NCBI GenBank assembly: GCA_905221605.1
Contig: CAJNDS010002079.1
Span: 2,647,265-2,711,264 of the forward strand
Reading direction: 5' to 3'
Source: Symbiodinium natans
Lineage: Eukaryota > Sar > Dinophyceae > Suessiales > Symbiodiniaceae
Length of the DNA: 64,000 bases
Below, in pieces: positions 1 through 11,328 of this stretch. A program made the position numbers and the translations under genes. Position 1 is the first letter of the stretch. Each line of letters opens with the position of its first letter. Under the pieces are notes generated by a model. The model ran no database searches and was not told where the DNA came from. It saw nothing but the letters and a program-made list of their open reading frames with translations.

Positions 1-144
1 GAGCTTCCTGAAAGGCGCTGTGGACTATGAGCTTGGACTTCAGAGCTACTGCCGATGATGCTGGCTGACGGCTCTCGCGTTGGATATTTATGTCTTTTCT
101 TTCATGGCTTCGCGTGGTTTGGACGTGCACAGCCGAGTCGGGTG

Positions 145-405
145 CATACAAGTGAAGTTCTTACAGTTGCTCAAGTGCATTAAGTTGAAAAATGCCGACT
201 TCAAGTCCGTTAACTTCAGATGCATTGACTTCCAATGACGTTAATGGAGTTGACCACAAGTGCATGGCATTCAAGCCAACACACTTGAGTGCCACGCAGT
301 TGAAGTGCATACAAGTGCAGTATGCAAGTGAGTATGCAACCATATGAGTGCATACAATTGTCTAAGTGCATACAATTCGAGTGCATAGAGTGAGGTGCAT
401 AGAGT
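145..405. repeat. Degenerate repeat built on AAGTGCATACAA
   Basis: The motif AAGTGCAT(ACAA) and relatives (GAGTGCATACAA, GAGTGCATAGAG) recur about a dozen times at irregular spacing. The minus-strand reading frame across it is simply a translation of the repeat. No function is visible. Confidence 0.5.
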
Positions 406-732
406 CAACACACGGCAAATCGATGCTTTCGGGCCAATCGTCTTCTAGTTAGGGATCTAATGTGCGTAACTCCCGAATCTTCCGTGGGTCTAGGGCTTAA
501 GGCTGTAACATCGAGGGCTGCATGTGCCAGAACATGAGTACCCTAAACCCTCAACCCTAAACCCAACACCCTAAACCCTAAACCATGATGAATCATGGTT
601 TCCGCTACTACCCCCCTCTACACTACCCCCCCCCCCCTGGTTCCATAATTAAAGCGATTCAAAGAAAGCTAAGCCCAGTTAGGATTATGTTGAAGGGGGC
701 CCTAAACCCTAAACCTTAAACCCTGAAACGTA

Positions 733-830
733 AGGTGCGTCTGGGAGAACCACAGCGCCACCAGCATCACGGTGCAAGAAAGCCAGCATGTGATCGATGT
801 GCCCAGCAAGTCAAGGTGCATGGCTGCAAC
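733..830 (+). other. Exon-like island between telomeric arrays
   Basis: One frame is open across the island and reads like protein (it includes SATSITVQESQHVIDVPSKS). It is preceded by C-strand repeats and an AG, and followed at once by GTTTAGGGTTTAGGG. The 60 bp that follow (831-892) are a G-strand array joined directly to a C-strand array, a natural hairpin. A second open stretch (MGAGFKALFTGSYVSTL) begins near 900. This could be two exons split by a hairpin mini-intron, or just fragments. Confidence 0.3.
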
Positions 831-892
831 GTTTAGGGTTTAGGGACCCTAAACCCTAAACCCTAAACCCTGAACCCTGAACCCTGAACCCC
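831..892. repeat. Telomere-repeat foldback (TTTAGGG joined to CCCTAAA)
   Basis: Two TTTAGGG units are followed by a single A and then CCCTAAA/CCCTGAA units. The two halves are complementary and can pair into a hairpin with almost no loop. Confidence 0.8.
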
Positions 893-2836
893 CCTTCGGA
901 GATGGGTGCAGGCTTCAAGGCCCTATTCACCGGATCCTACGTTTCGACCTTAAACAAAACCTTAGCAAAACCTCGGACATGAAGGAATTAGGTATCCTAC
1001 AGAGTCCCTTCAAGTGTACATGTAGGGGGATATACCAGAGACCTACTTCCCACCTTCCCTACAAAAAAAACACAGTAGGAAACAGACTGCCAGTTCAGGC
1101 TTATGTAGGGTCCAGTGCGGTGTCTATTCATGGTTTAGGGTTTAGGGTTTAGGGCTTAGTTAGGTTCTCGTGGCATTGCTCCCCTAGTCAGCTGCTTCTT
1201 CTTCCACAAAGGGCCCTTCCTGGAGTTTGGGGTTTAGGGTTTAGATCAGCTTTCGAGGGCATCATCAGCTCGACAGTGTTTAGGGCGAACCTGCCCCAAC
1301 CACCCCAACCCCAACCCTAAGCCCCAAATCCGAAACTCAAAAAAGGTTCGAGCTCTGAGCTCTAAACCTGTCAACCCCAAAGCCTTCAGCTCAAAAGACC
1401 TTACCCTCCCTAAGAATCCATGATCCCTTAGTTCAAGAACATTCCTTAAACCATATAAGGAACCCTCTTATACCTTATTCAGGAATTTTCTTAAATTCAG
1501 GGGTATTGGAGTGTCTGGGCTCAACCCTAAACCTCAAGCCTTGAACCCCACGCTCCTCAATCCTTCTGGAGAAGCCTGAAGCTCTGCTGCACCAAAACCC
1601 TAAACCCTATACCCCTAAACCCGAAACCCTGAACCCTAAACCCTATAACCCTAACCCCTAAACCCCCCGAAGCCATCAACCCAAGAGCCCCAGACCCTAA
1701 CGCCGTCAAGCCTAGCCCCCCCGCCACCCCGTTTTAGGGTTTTAGGTTTAGGGTTTAGGGTTTTAGGTTTAGGGGTTAGGGTTTAGGGTCTAACTCCAAG
1801 CCCCCAAGCCTAAACCCCAAAACGCAGGTCGATGTTCTTGACTTTCTCGCAGAAGCGGTCGACTGATGGCGACCAGCCAAACATTGTAATCTTTTTTTCT
1901 CCCGCAGAGGGTGGAATTTTTGTTAGTGTACTCAGAGCTTAAGCCTTCTCATTGGGCTGGATGGTCATGAGTACGTTGCTTAAACGGCTGAAATCTTAAA
2001 GTCTTCAAGCATGTGGGGTTTCTGAGAGTTAGGGTTTTGTTTGTTTCTTTATGTTGGGGAAGAGGGGTTCCCATAGTCGGGATATGTTTAGGAGGTATGT
2101 AAGGGGATCCCCTAAACCCTAATCCTTAAACCGCCTGGGGAGCTCTTATGTCATGGGGACATACCAGCAGATGCGGGGGGCAATCTGATCCCGAAGCCAA
2201 TACCATGTTTCCTTGCCCCTAAGCTTCCCTAAACCCTAAACCCTAAACCCCTAAACCCTAAATCCTAAACCCTAGGTACCATGAACCCCCCCCCTCCCTT
2301 AAGAACCCTGTAAACCAAGGCAGCATGATCAACGGCAAGAGCCTTGCCTCACGCATGAGCTGGGGTGCAGCTTTGGGGCGTTTTTTGGTGTCGACCCACT
2401 CAAACCCCCGTTTAGGGTTTAGGGTGCAGGGTTTAGATTCTTGGGGACCACAACGACGAAAAAGATGCACGCAACGACTCCTAATTCAGTGTTCAGTTTT
2501 ATGCGTGCAGAAAATTCTGCTTCCACAGCGCGTGTTGCGCGATTGCTTGAATGCACTTCAAGCCTGGAGTGTCGGACATGCAAGGCAGTTGGATTGATAA
2601 ACAGCTCGGAGCGTTGATGGCCGCAGCACAGGGAAAGGTATGGCTTGTGGGAAGGACATGGGCCTTGAAGTTGATTCGGGCATGAGAAGGCATGGAGAAA
2701 GAGATGCGTGATGCATGAATCCAGGGAGCGGAAAGTATGCCAGTGCCGAATGACAGACGGACCGGTGAGGGAGGTGGCATGCAAGACGTACAAGATGGCT
2801 GGCTGTCTGGAATCTGCCAAGGAGCCCCGTAGAAGC

Positions 2837-2957
2837 TAGGATGCCCACTAGTGCCCTTATTCCCTTTTTAGGGGTGCAGGTTCCCTTATAAACCCCTTTA
2901 AAGCAAAAAAGGGCACCCTTTTTAAGCCTAGGTTACTGGGCAGCCTAGGAAGCTAGG
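2837..2957. mobile_element. MITE-like element, family A
   Basis: A ~120 bp unit that begins GCTAGGATGCCCACTAGTGC, holds TTATTCCCTTTTT and AAAAAAGGGCACCC as internal complementary arms, and ends ACTGGGCAGCCTAGG. It shares this plan with the units at 3,304, 4,050, 5,109, 6,060 and 6,253. No coding capacity. Confidence 0.6.
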
Positions 2958-3303
2958 TGGGGCGCTAGAGGGTGCTGGCCAGACGTGGGCGCAAGCAGGA
3001 AAGGCGAAAGGCGAGGACTGCGAGATAAGCTAAGGGTCCAGATTCTGGACTTCGATCAGGGGAGTCGGCGCAAACTCAATGTTATTCCTCAACTGCTGTT
3101 TAGGGTTTAGGGTTTAGGGTTTCGGGTTTCGGGTTTAGGGTTTAGGGTTTAGGGATAAGGGTTTCGGGCGTAGGGTGAAGGGTTTCTATCGAAACCAGGG
3201 CCATGCCCGGTGCGCCTCCGAAACCAGCATGCGCAGGGCCATGCGCGCATGCGCGGCATGGGACCGGTTTACGGGTTTAGGGGTTGAGCCTTCTACTTCT
3301 CGG

Positions 3304-3419
3304 TAGCCCAGTGGTACCCTTTTCCCTCTTTTTTGGTTATGGGTTCCCTTATAAAAGAACCAACCCAAAAAAGGGGTGGCCTTATTATAAGATGGTTACT
3401 GGCAAGTTACTGGGCTACC
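3304..3419. mobile_element. MITE-like element, family A (clearest ends)
   Basis: Starts TAGCCCAGTGGTACCC and ends ACTGGGCTA. The outer nine bases (TAGCCCAGT / ACTGGGCTA) are a perfect inverted repeat. Inside, CCCTTTTCCCTCTTTTTTGG faces CCAACCCAAAAAAGGGG. Size and structure are those of a miniature inverted-repeat element; no transposase of matching family is visible. Confidence 0.65.
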
Positions 3420-4049
3420 AGGTCTAATTTAGGGTGTTAGGATCTATGGGTTTGGGGCTTTGTGAATTTTCTTGGTTTTGGGTTTTTTTTTCTCGAGAGT
3501 TTGGGCTCTCAGGGCTTTCGGGTTCAGGCCGACAGCTCCCAGAGTTCCGTAAAGCTGCGTTCCACGCACAGGACTCTGATTCCTACTAGTAATTCCCTAG
3601 CGCAGCAAGTCTCTGGGCCCTTTGCTAGCGGTCCGAGATGCGAGTACGTGTGTGCGTGTGTATATGTATGTAAGCATGTGTAGGTAGTACTTAGGTTACT
3701 TGTTGTGATGAAAACCTCATGTTCTCTAAGTTGCGTGCACGTGTTCCTGGTTTATTGTGTCCTGGGCCACTGTTTTTTAGGGTTGCTCATAAATATTGGT
3801 GAGTGTGCATATTGGGTGTCCTTTCGGGGGGCCCTTTACCCCTAAGCCCCCTAAACCCTAAACCTTAAACCCTAAACCCTAAACCCTGAACCCTAAACCT
3901 TAAACCCTAAACCCTAAACCTTAAACCCTAAACCCTAAACCCCAGTACAATTCATGCTCGAGGCTTCACTTTTCAATGGCCTCACCCAACGCCACTCGTC
4001 TTGCGACTGATTCCTTCTCGGAGCCCTTCAGGCCTTCAGGTACTAGGAC

Positions 4050-4145
4050 CCGGAGTAGGGTAGGCCCTTGTTCCCTGTTTCAGGTTCCCTTCTAAGCCCT
4101 TTTAAACCAAGAAGGGTACCCTTTTCTTTCCTGCGTTACTCCTGG
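4050..4145. mobile_element. MITE-like element, family A (diverged)
   Basis: Carries the same core (GGCCCTTGTTCCCTGTTTCAGG, AAACCAAGAAGGGTACCC, a terminal GTTACTCCTGGG) as the other family A copies, but with weaker ends. Confidence 0.45.
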
Positions 4146-4919
4146 GTCTAGGGCCTAAACCGGAAGCCGGGACCTTCAACCTTAAACCCGAGACCCGCTT
4201 GACGTGCACAGCCTGGGGGCCTCAACCCTAAACCCCAAAATCCTGAACCCTGAAACCCCCTAAACCCCAAAATCCTGAACCCTGAAACCCCCTAAACCCT
4301 AAACCCTAAACCCTAAACCCTAAACCCTAAACCCTAAACCCTAAATATCCAAGAAGGGAGTCGGCTGTCGGGTTCAGGATCTAGGGGGGGCCTCTTCCTG
4401 CTTCCCAGAAGCTACGGCTTGACTTTGTAGGGCTTTGCGGTTTGGGGTTTAGGGTTTAGGGTTTAGGGTTGAGGGTTGAGGGTTTAGGGTTGAGGGTTTA
4501 GGGGTCTAGGGTCTGGGCTTTCGGGTTTAGGGTTGAGGGTTGAGGGGGTTTGGGGTTTAGGGTTTACACACAAGCTTTCGCTTCAGGGCTCAGCGGGTTG
4601 CTTGGGCTTGAGACAGTTCGTAGGATTTGGGCAAAAAGCTAAGCTTAGGATGTAGCGCAGTGCGCCGCTAAACCCTAAACCCTAAACCCGAAACCCTAAA
4701 CCCTAAACCCTAAACCCTAGACCCTGAGCCCCAGAGCATGAGCTCCATGAGTCGTAGACCGTAAGCTTTGAACCCTAGCGGTACGCCTTGCCACACAAAA
4801 CCCTAAACCCTAAACCCTAAACCCTAAACCCTAAACCCCAAACCCTAAACCCTAAACCCTAAACTCTCAACTCCAAACCCTAGACCCCAAACCCTAAACC
4901 CTAAACCCCAAACCCTAAA

Positions 4920-4989
4920 GAGTAGTGTCAAGTCCAACCCTGGAGTCCTCTTGAAGTGCTCTTGAAGTGTTCGTGGATTGCTCTTGGCC
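4920..4989 (+). other. Exon-like island between opposed telomeric arrays
   Basis: A short open frame (CQVQPWSPLEVLLKCSWIAL) lies between a CCCTAAA array ending in AG and a downstream GTTTAGGG array. Only about 23 codons, so support is weak on its own. Confidence 0.2.
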
Positions 4990-5108
4990 GTTTAGGGTTT
5001 AGGGGTTAGGTTTAGGGTTTCGGGTTTAGGGTTTACGGTTTGGCGCTCGGGCTCTGGCAGTTTTTGTGGGCTGCCATTGAAGAGCTCTGAAGCCACTTTT
5101 TCATTGGC

Positions 5109-5302
5109 TTGGTAGCGCAGTGGTACCCTTGTCCCTTTTGTTGGTTCAAGATTCCCAAAGAGCCCAGAACCCCTTAGTTAAGGAATATACCTTAAATCAT
5201 ATTCAGATTCCTGAATTAAGGGGTATCGGGCTCTTTGGGTTCCCTTACAAAGCAACCAACCCAGAAAAGGATGTCCTTATTCGAATGTGGCTACTGGGCC
5301 CT
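5109..5302. mobile_element. MITE-like element, family A, with an internal palindrome
   Basis: The longest copy. The left end GTAGCGCAGTGGTACCC and right end GCTACTGGGCCC match the family. It contains an extra ~100 bp inverted segment in which AGAGCCCAGAACCCCTTA... faces ...TAAGGGGTATCGGGCTCT. It looks like a nested or expanded family member. Confidence 0.6.
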
Positions 5303-5335
5303 AAACCCTAAACCCTAAACCCTAAACCCTAAACC

Positions 5336-5421
5336 AAGTCGGTATTCTGCGCCCAGGAGAAAGCCCACAGGAAAGTGATGTTCCCTTCCAACATCCAAGG
5401 CTTGGAGCCGTGCCTGGGTCA
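5336..5421 (+). other. Exon-like island between opposed telomeric arrays
   Basis: The open frame reads FCAQEKAHRKVMFPSNIQG followed by LEPCLGQ. The left flank is a CCCTAAA array ending AACCAAG and the right flank is CAGGGTTTAGGG, so potential AG and GT splice dinucleotides sit at both edges. Family unknown. Confidence 0.3.
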
Positions 5422-5815
5422 GGGTTTAGGGTTTAGGGTTTAGGGATTAAAGTAGACGATCATCCTGCATGTGCATGGGCACCTACACCCACGCAGGGAG
5501 AAAAGAGTGACCTAAACCCTACACCCCAAACACGACCCTAAACCTTAGACCCTTAACCCTGAACGCTAAAGCCTAATTCCCTACGGCTCAGGTTCTTGAT
5601 GCTCAGTCATCCCCTGCCGACCTAGATGGCGGCCAATCTCAGTGCCGGAGATATCTGAGATCATGGGTTTAGTGTTTAGGGGGTTGTTGTACGTATGCCG
5701 TTTTGGGCGTTTCCGAAATTAGGGGTACCTTATTGGGGTCCTTAATATAAAGGAATCGAGTCCTAACCCTAAACCCCAAACCCCAAACCCCAAACCCCAA
5801 ACCCTAAACCCCTTT

Positions 5816-5925
5816 TCGGAAACCCCCGTTTCGCGGCTTGGCGTGGCGGGTGTTGTGGGCACCTTCCAGCCGCAGCGACCTGCAGTGGGACGTATAGGTG
5901 TTCTCCTGAGATGAAGGCCTGCTGA
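5816..5925 (+). other. Exon-like island between opposed telomeric arrays
   Basis: Lies between a CCCCAAA/CCCTAAA array and a TTTAGGG array. One frame is open for about 33 codons (ETPVSRLGVAGVVGTFQPQR ...) before TGA. Not recognised. Confidence 0.25.
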
Positions 5926-6059
5926 AGGGGGGTTTAGGGTTTAGGGTTTAGGGTTTAGGGTCTAGGGTTTAGGGTTTAGGGTTTAGGGTTTTTCAGGTAA
6001 CAGTATGCTTTGAGGCAGGAAAACTGTTGTCATAACCCCATACATGGGGCACGTGTACA

Positions 6060-6172
6060 TCCAGAGTAGGCCCTTATTTATTCCCTTTTTCGTTACGGTT
6101 TAGGTTTACTTAAAAGCCCCATTAAACCAACAAAAAGGGACCCCCTGTTCATTCCTAGGTTACTCACCCTAA
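6060..6172. mobile_element. MITE-like element, family A (diverged)
   Basis: Contains TAGGCCCTTATTTATTCCC, AAACCAACAAAAAGGGACCC and CCTAGGTTACTC in the family A order. A block after it (6,180-6,250) repeats the sequence GGTTACTCACCCTAA twice more. Confidence 0.45.
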
Positions 6173-6252
6173 CGCCGCCTGAAACCCCTAAGGACTCCTA
6201 GGTTACTCAATTGGGTCCAGAGGTTACTCACCCTAAAGCCGAAAACCCCTAA

Positions 6253-6373
6253 GCTAGGATGCCCAGTAGTACCCTTATTCCCTTTTTGGTAGGTTCAGGT
6301 TCCCTTAACACTTATAAATCTCTTTAAGCAAAAAAGGGCACCCTGTTTCATCCTAGGTTACTGGGCAACCTAG
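6253..6373. mobile_element. MITE-like element, family A
   Basis: The ends are near-perfect inverted repeats (CTAGGATGCCCAGTA ... TACTGGGCAACCTAG). The interior has the shared CCCTTATTCCCTTTTTGG / AAAAAAGGGCACCC arms. Closest relative in the window is the copy at 2,837. Confidence 0.65.
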
Positions 6374-6559
6374 TAAGTACTCCTAGGCTACTCCTAGGTT
6401 ACTCACCCTAACGCTGCCTAAAACCCTCAATTGGGTCCAGAGGTTACTCACCCTAAAGCCTAAAACCCCTGAGTACTCCTAATGTTGGACTGGCTTTAGT
6501 ATAAGGAGGGTCTATAATCACAAGTTTCGAAAATTTATTCTGCGAACCGAGTTTGTTCA

Positions 6560-6700
6560 GGGTACCCGCTATTATCACAAGTTTTTTCCGGACGTTTTTT
6601 TTTTTTTTTTAAGGGCTTGTGTTTTGGGTTAAGAGCTTTCGCAGTAAGGCTTGAAGCCCTGAGGGCTTGGGCTCCAGGAACCTTAAAGAGCCAGAGCGCG
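6560..6700. repeat. Direct repeat, copy 1 (pairs with 6,830-6,965)
   Basis: The order is ATAATx(A)CAAGTTTTTT, a T-run, GGGCTTGTGTTTTGGGTTAA, GCAGTAAGGCTTGA, GGGCTTGGGCTCCAGGAA and CTTAAAG. The same order reappears about 270 bp downstream with scattered mismatches. Likely a tandem duplication or two copies of a short element. Confidence 0.7.
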
Positions 6701-6829
6701 GAGAATCCAGAAATCTAAGCCCGGCCAATCCCATGTAAAGCCTAATGGAAATTCATTACGAAACGAGGCCCCAAACAAATTTTGTGATAGGTAGCCCACG
6801 GGCCGGTCAGACTGTTTTTAGTAAGTTTG

Positions 6830-6965
6830 TCTGGCTACCCTCTATAATACCAAGTTTTTTTTCGGATGATTTTTTTTTGAGGGTTTGTGTTTTGGGTTAA
6901 GGGCTTACGCAGTAAGGCTTGAGGCCCCGAGGGTCTTGGGCTCCAGGAATCTTAAAGGCTGGAAA
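6830..6965. repeat. Direct repeat, copy 2 (pairs with 6,560-6,700)
   Basis: Second copy of the unit described at 6,560, again with a long T-run after CCAAGTTTTTTTT. The sequence after it (7,010-7,095) has C and G homopolymers around AATTTGTTTGG / CCAAATTTGTTGG and is itself partly self-complementary. Confidence 0.7.
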
Positions 6966-8430
6966 GCTTCAGGCCTTGAGGTCCTAAAGGCTTCAGCCCC
7001 TGAGGGCGGTCCCCCCCCCCCAATTTGTTTGGGGGGGTCGCCGGGCCACGCGTTTATAGAGGGTCCAAATTTGTTGGGGGGGGGGGGGGGGTCCCCCACA
7101 TTAAAGACAGTGCAACATTAGGCTACAACCCTAAACCCTAAACCCTAAACCCTAAACGACTCTGGGTACAGAACACCAAGCATTGTACAGCGCATCCCGA
7201 TGATTCACCCGCGCGTGACGTGGGCTCGGGGAGAAAAGTTTCGACCGCAGGATGCTTGGGGTTTAGGGATGCTTGGGGTTTAGGGTTTGGGGTTTAGGGG
7301 TTTCGGATTTCGGGTTTGGGGTTGGATGAAGACCGGCACCCCTAAGGTTGCACCCCTAAGAGGTTCCCTTAACATGGCCCTTCTACAACCTTATCAGGAT
7401 CCTTCAGAAGCGTCCCCAAATCCCCAGGGCACAACCTTAAGGGTCCAAGGAAGAAGCCTCAGATCTGGTATCTCAAACCTCGACCCAAACCCGAAAATCT
7501 TAACGGCTTTGTCGTACTGGTCCGATAGGTAGGGTTTAGGGTTTAGGGTTTAGGGTTTAGGGTTTAGGGTTTAGGGTTTAGGGTTTAGGGGTTAGGGTTT
7601 AGGGTTTAGGGTTCAGATTTGCGTTTTCAAGCTTAGGGCTTTCCCCTTGCTGGGCATTTTGAGGGAGAGGCGAGGGCTTTGGGGCCCTACACGGCAAAGC
7701 ATAGCTCGGGTAAGGACGCATCCCCCTCCTGGCATTCATACCTCCTCACCAAGGGTTCAGGGTTTAGGGCATGGCTTCTAAGATATCAGGGACGACTAGA
7801 GGGTTTAGGAGTCTAGGGCCCTAAACCTTGAACCTTAAACCCTAAGCCCTAGCCCCTAAGCCCCTAGACCCTAACCCCCTAAACTCTGGACCCTCAACCC
7901 TAAACCCGAAACCCTAAACCCTAAACCCGAAACCCTAAACCCGTCGGCCAGTTGAACGCTTCGGGTAAATTATGTGAGTTCTTGGCCATCCTCATAAGGT
8001 AGGAGCTCGGAGGAGCATCATTCCAGTGAGTTGAGGGTTCAGGGTTCAGGGTTCAGGGTTCAGGGTTCAGGGATCAGGGATCAGGGTTCAGGGTTCAGGG
8101 TTTAGGGTTTAGGGTTTAGATCTAATTCGACAGACCTACAATTCACCCTTAGGCGCGCCAAAGACCATTCTTTAGATCCTCCAGGTATAGAATGACACCT
8201 ACACCTCTTAGACCTTAAACCCTAAACCCTGGTCTCAACCCTAAACCATTTGCGGAAATGAGGCGCGAGGGACCTACGAGCTGATTTTCAGTCCCGCCGG
8301 CCCTCGCGGAAGTGAGGCGCACGCTCTAAACCCTGTAAACCCTAGACAGCTCTAAACTTTACAAACTCTGCAACCCTGAACCCTAAACCCTAAACCCTAA
8401 ACCCTAAACCCTAAACCCTAGACCCTATGC

Positions 8431-8505
8431 ATTAAGAAGCGGCCGGGAATCTCCATACTCGGCGCCTGCAACTCCTCCAAGGGCTCTGAGACGCGCAAGG
8501 GGTAA
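8431..8505 (+). other. Exon-like island
   Basis: The open frame IKKRPGISILGACNSSKGSE continues TRKG and stops at TAA inside GGGGTAAGG, which also resembles a splice donor. The left flank is a CCCTAAA array. Not recognised. Confidence 0.3.
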
Positions 8506-8562
8506 GGCTGTTCCGGCAGGGAGGTCATCGACATGGTTGAGTCCCTAAACCCTTAGGCCGTA

Positions 8563-8655
8563 AAGCCTAAAGCTCAAAGCCTAAAGCCTAAAGCCTAAAA
8601 CTAAAACCTAAAGCCTAAAGCCTAAACTCTTAAAGCCTAAAGCCTAAAGCCTAAA
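8563..8655. repeat. Variant heptamer array AAAGCCT
   Basis: About a dozen tandem copies of AAAGCCT (one base from AAACCCT) with small interruptions. It is a homogenised variant of the telomeric heptamer, showing local amplification of a point mutant. Confidence 0.8.
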
Positions 8656-9927
8656 CCCTACCCTGGAATCGAGATCTGAGATATTTTGGGTCAATGGCAT
8701 GATTGGAGGTACCAGCATTGGGAGGAGTTGAGGTCCTCCTAGTCGGTTGCACCCTTTTTTGGGGGACAAGACTTGGTTTAGGGTTTAGGGTTTGGGGTTC
8801 AGGGTTTGGGGTTTAGGGTTTGGGTGTTTAGGGTTTGGGGTTTAGGGTTTGGGGTTTGGGGTTTAGGGTCTGGGTTTAGGGCTTTGGGGTTTAGGGTTTG
8901 GGGTATTGGAGGTTTAGGATAGGCTTTAAAGGGTTTGGGTTCCTGCGGTTCGGGTTGCCCTGAGTATTGATGTCGGTCTTCTGAAGGTTCAGGGTCTCAG
9001 CACCTTCGGGGCGGTCTCATTGTTTCGGAGCTAGGGTTGGGGCTTAGGGCTTTGGGGCGGCGAGCCCATGTCCCCCTAGAGCCTAGACCCCATTTCCCTG
9101 TCAGGCTGTATCAAATGCTAGGGAGTGCCTAAACCGTAAACCCTAAGCCCTAAACTTAAACCCTTAACCCTAAACCCTAAACCCTAATCCTTACTCTGGT
9201 TGAAGGACAACACTCAAAGCCTTTGGCTAATCCGTGCTAGCTTTCCTGTTTCACCTCGGCGATCGGCAGCGAACTAGAGACCCCAAGCCCCAAGCTCCAT
9301 GAACTAACCCTAAACCCTAAACCCTAAACCCTAAACCCTAAACCTTAAACCCTAAACCCTATACCCTAAACCTGCTTAGATGGTAATCAGAGAGTTTAGG
9401 TACCCTGTAAAATCCTTCAACAGGGCCCTCCAGCTGCCCGCAAAGCTTCCTTGCCCCTGCCCTTGAGCATGGACAAACCCTAAGCCCCCAAACCCGCTAC
9501 CTTTCCGGCAGTGACCCTAGGGTTTAGGGTTTAGGGTTTGGGGTTTGGGCTTTGGGGGCTTTGGGCTTTGGGCTTTGGGGCTTCCCAACATGAAAGCCCC
9601 GAGAATTGCCACGCAGTTCATATGGAAGGCTATGTCGGGTTTTTGGTGGGGGTTGTAGACGGTGGAGCCACACTTGCTCATAGTATTCCCCCCATTTTCC
9701 AAGCCAGAAGCGGCCATTGAAAACAACAATAAAAATCGGCGACCTTTGCCCCCAGTGTGCTTTTACTCCTAAGGGTTTACGTTCTTCGTATAAACCTTGC
9801 TACGTGGGCAAGATTTCTTCTTTTTCACACTAAATCCACCCGAACCCTAAACCCTAAACCCTAAACCCTAAACCCTAAAGCCTAAAACCCTAAAGCCTAA
9901 AACCCCAGAAACCCTAAACCCTGGACC

Positions 9928-10019
9928 CGGAGCCGGTTCGTCTTCGAGCCAAAGTTCGCCGAAGTCAGCCAAATGGCTGCAAAGAGTGGTGTGGAAGCAT
10001 CAAAATGGGGCGCCACCTG
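9928..10019 (+). other. Exon-like island between opposed telomeric arrays
   Basis: The open frame reads RFVFEPKFAEVSQMAAKSGV followed by EASKWGATC. The left flank is CCCTAAA, the right flank TTTAGGG. Balanced amino-acid use argues for a coding origin; the family is unknown. Confidence 0.35.
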
Positions 10020-10982
10020 TACCCCCCCCCCCTTTAGGGTTCCTTTAGGGTTTAGGGTTTAGGGTTTGGGGTTTGGGGTTTGGGGTTTGGGGCTTGCGGC
10101 TTGGGGTTTGGGGTGGGGCTTGGGGCTTGGGGTTTGGGGTTTAGGCTGCCATTCTTTGGGCGTTGAGGCGTTTAGGGGTTTCGGCTTGTGAGTTTCTGGG
10201 ATAAAGGTGTAGGGTCTGGCGTTAGGATTGAGTTTGGGGTGGCGGGCTTAGCTTGCCGGGGCTCTTCATAAAGCATTTTAGGCGTTGTTGTGAGAAGTTT
10301 GGGACTGCTTTGCTTTGTTGGACTGCCATGTGTTGGGGTTTTAGGGTTTAGGGTTTAGGGCTTAGGATTCAGGGTTCAGGGTTTAGGGCTTAGGGTTTCT
10401 TAAGGTAGGGTGCAGAAGCAATGGACCCAGGGCTTTGAAGTCAAACCTGCCAGCCGAAAGAGGCTCCATCCTGTGGTTTCGCGGCCCTGGTTGGCTGAAT
10501 AGGGAGGCCGTTGCTTATTCCTAGGTTGCTGTCTATAAGGGGTACATAAGGGGTCCCCTTTTTTAGGGCCCCGACTAAGCCCTCCTATACACCCTAAACA
10601 CCCAAGCCCGACAGCCTACATGCCAGTGCCTGGAACTCCTGACTTCCAGGCTCCCTTGGACGTGAAGGCCTGAGGCTCGAAGTTTATACAAGGCCTAAAC
10701 CCGAATACCCCAACACCCGAAAGCCTGAAGCCCTAAACCCAAAAACCCTAAAATGCTAGAACCCTGGAGACCCAAAAACCTAAAGACCCCTAAAACCCGA
10801 AAATCCAAGAATCCAAAAACCCTAACACGTTAGAACCCTAGAACCCGGAATCACCTAAAGAGAACAAGACGGAAGCTGCTACTATAGGGGTCGGAATAAT
10901 TGCTAGTATTCCCTTAGGGACCTTTATCATTGTACTATAATAACCCCCAAAACCCCATTCCCAAACCCTAAACCCGAAACCC

Positions 10983-11328
10983 TAAACTAAACCCTAAACC
11001 CTAAACCCTAAACCCTAAACCCTAAACCCTAAACCCTAAACCCTAAACCCTAAACCCTAAACCCTAAACCCTAATCATTCAGGCCCCTATATTAGAGCCA
11101 TGGTGATCACCACCGGGGGACGACTGGGGACCAGGCTGTACAATCCAGGCTGGGGGGCCCCTGCTGGAAGGCTCAGGGCTTGGGGATTACAGGGCTCACA
11201 TAGGGGCTTCGAGTTTTGGGGGTTTAGGGTTTAGGGTTTAGGGTTTAGGGTTTAGGGTTTAGGGTTTAGGGTTTAGGGTTTAGGGTTTAGGGTTTAGGGT
11301 TTAGGGTTTAGGGTTTAGGGTTTAGGGT
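10983..11328. repeat. Opposed telomeric arrays around a 145 bp island
   Basis: About 13 CCCTAAA units (10,983-11,074), a unique island (11,075-11,219), then about 15 TTTAGGG units (11,220-11,328). Polarity is that of a short linear fragment with a telomere at each end. In the island a frame from an ATG near 11,099 (MVITTGGRLGTRLYNPGWGA ...) stays open into the right array. The two arrays can pair as a large stem. Confidence 0.8.

Noticed and set aside
2258-2848. Overlapping frames of 70-133 codons on both strands near 2.3-2.8 kb
   Set aside because: Open frames on several strands at once with poor composition and partial overlap with repeats; no coherent gene.
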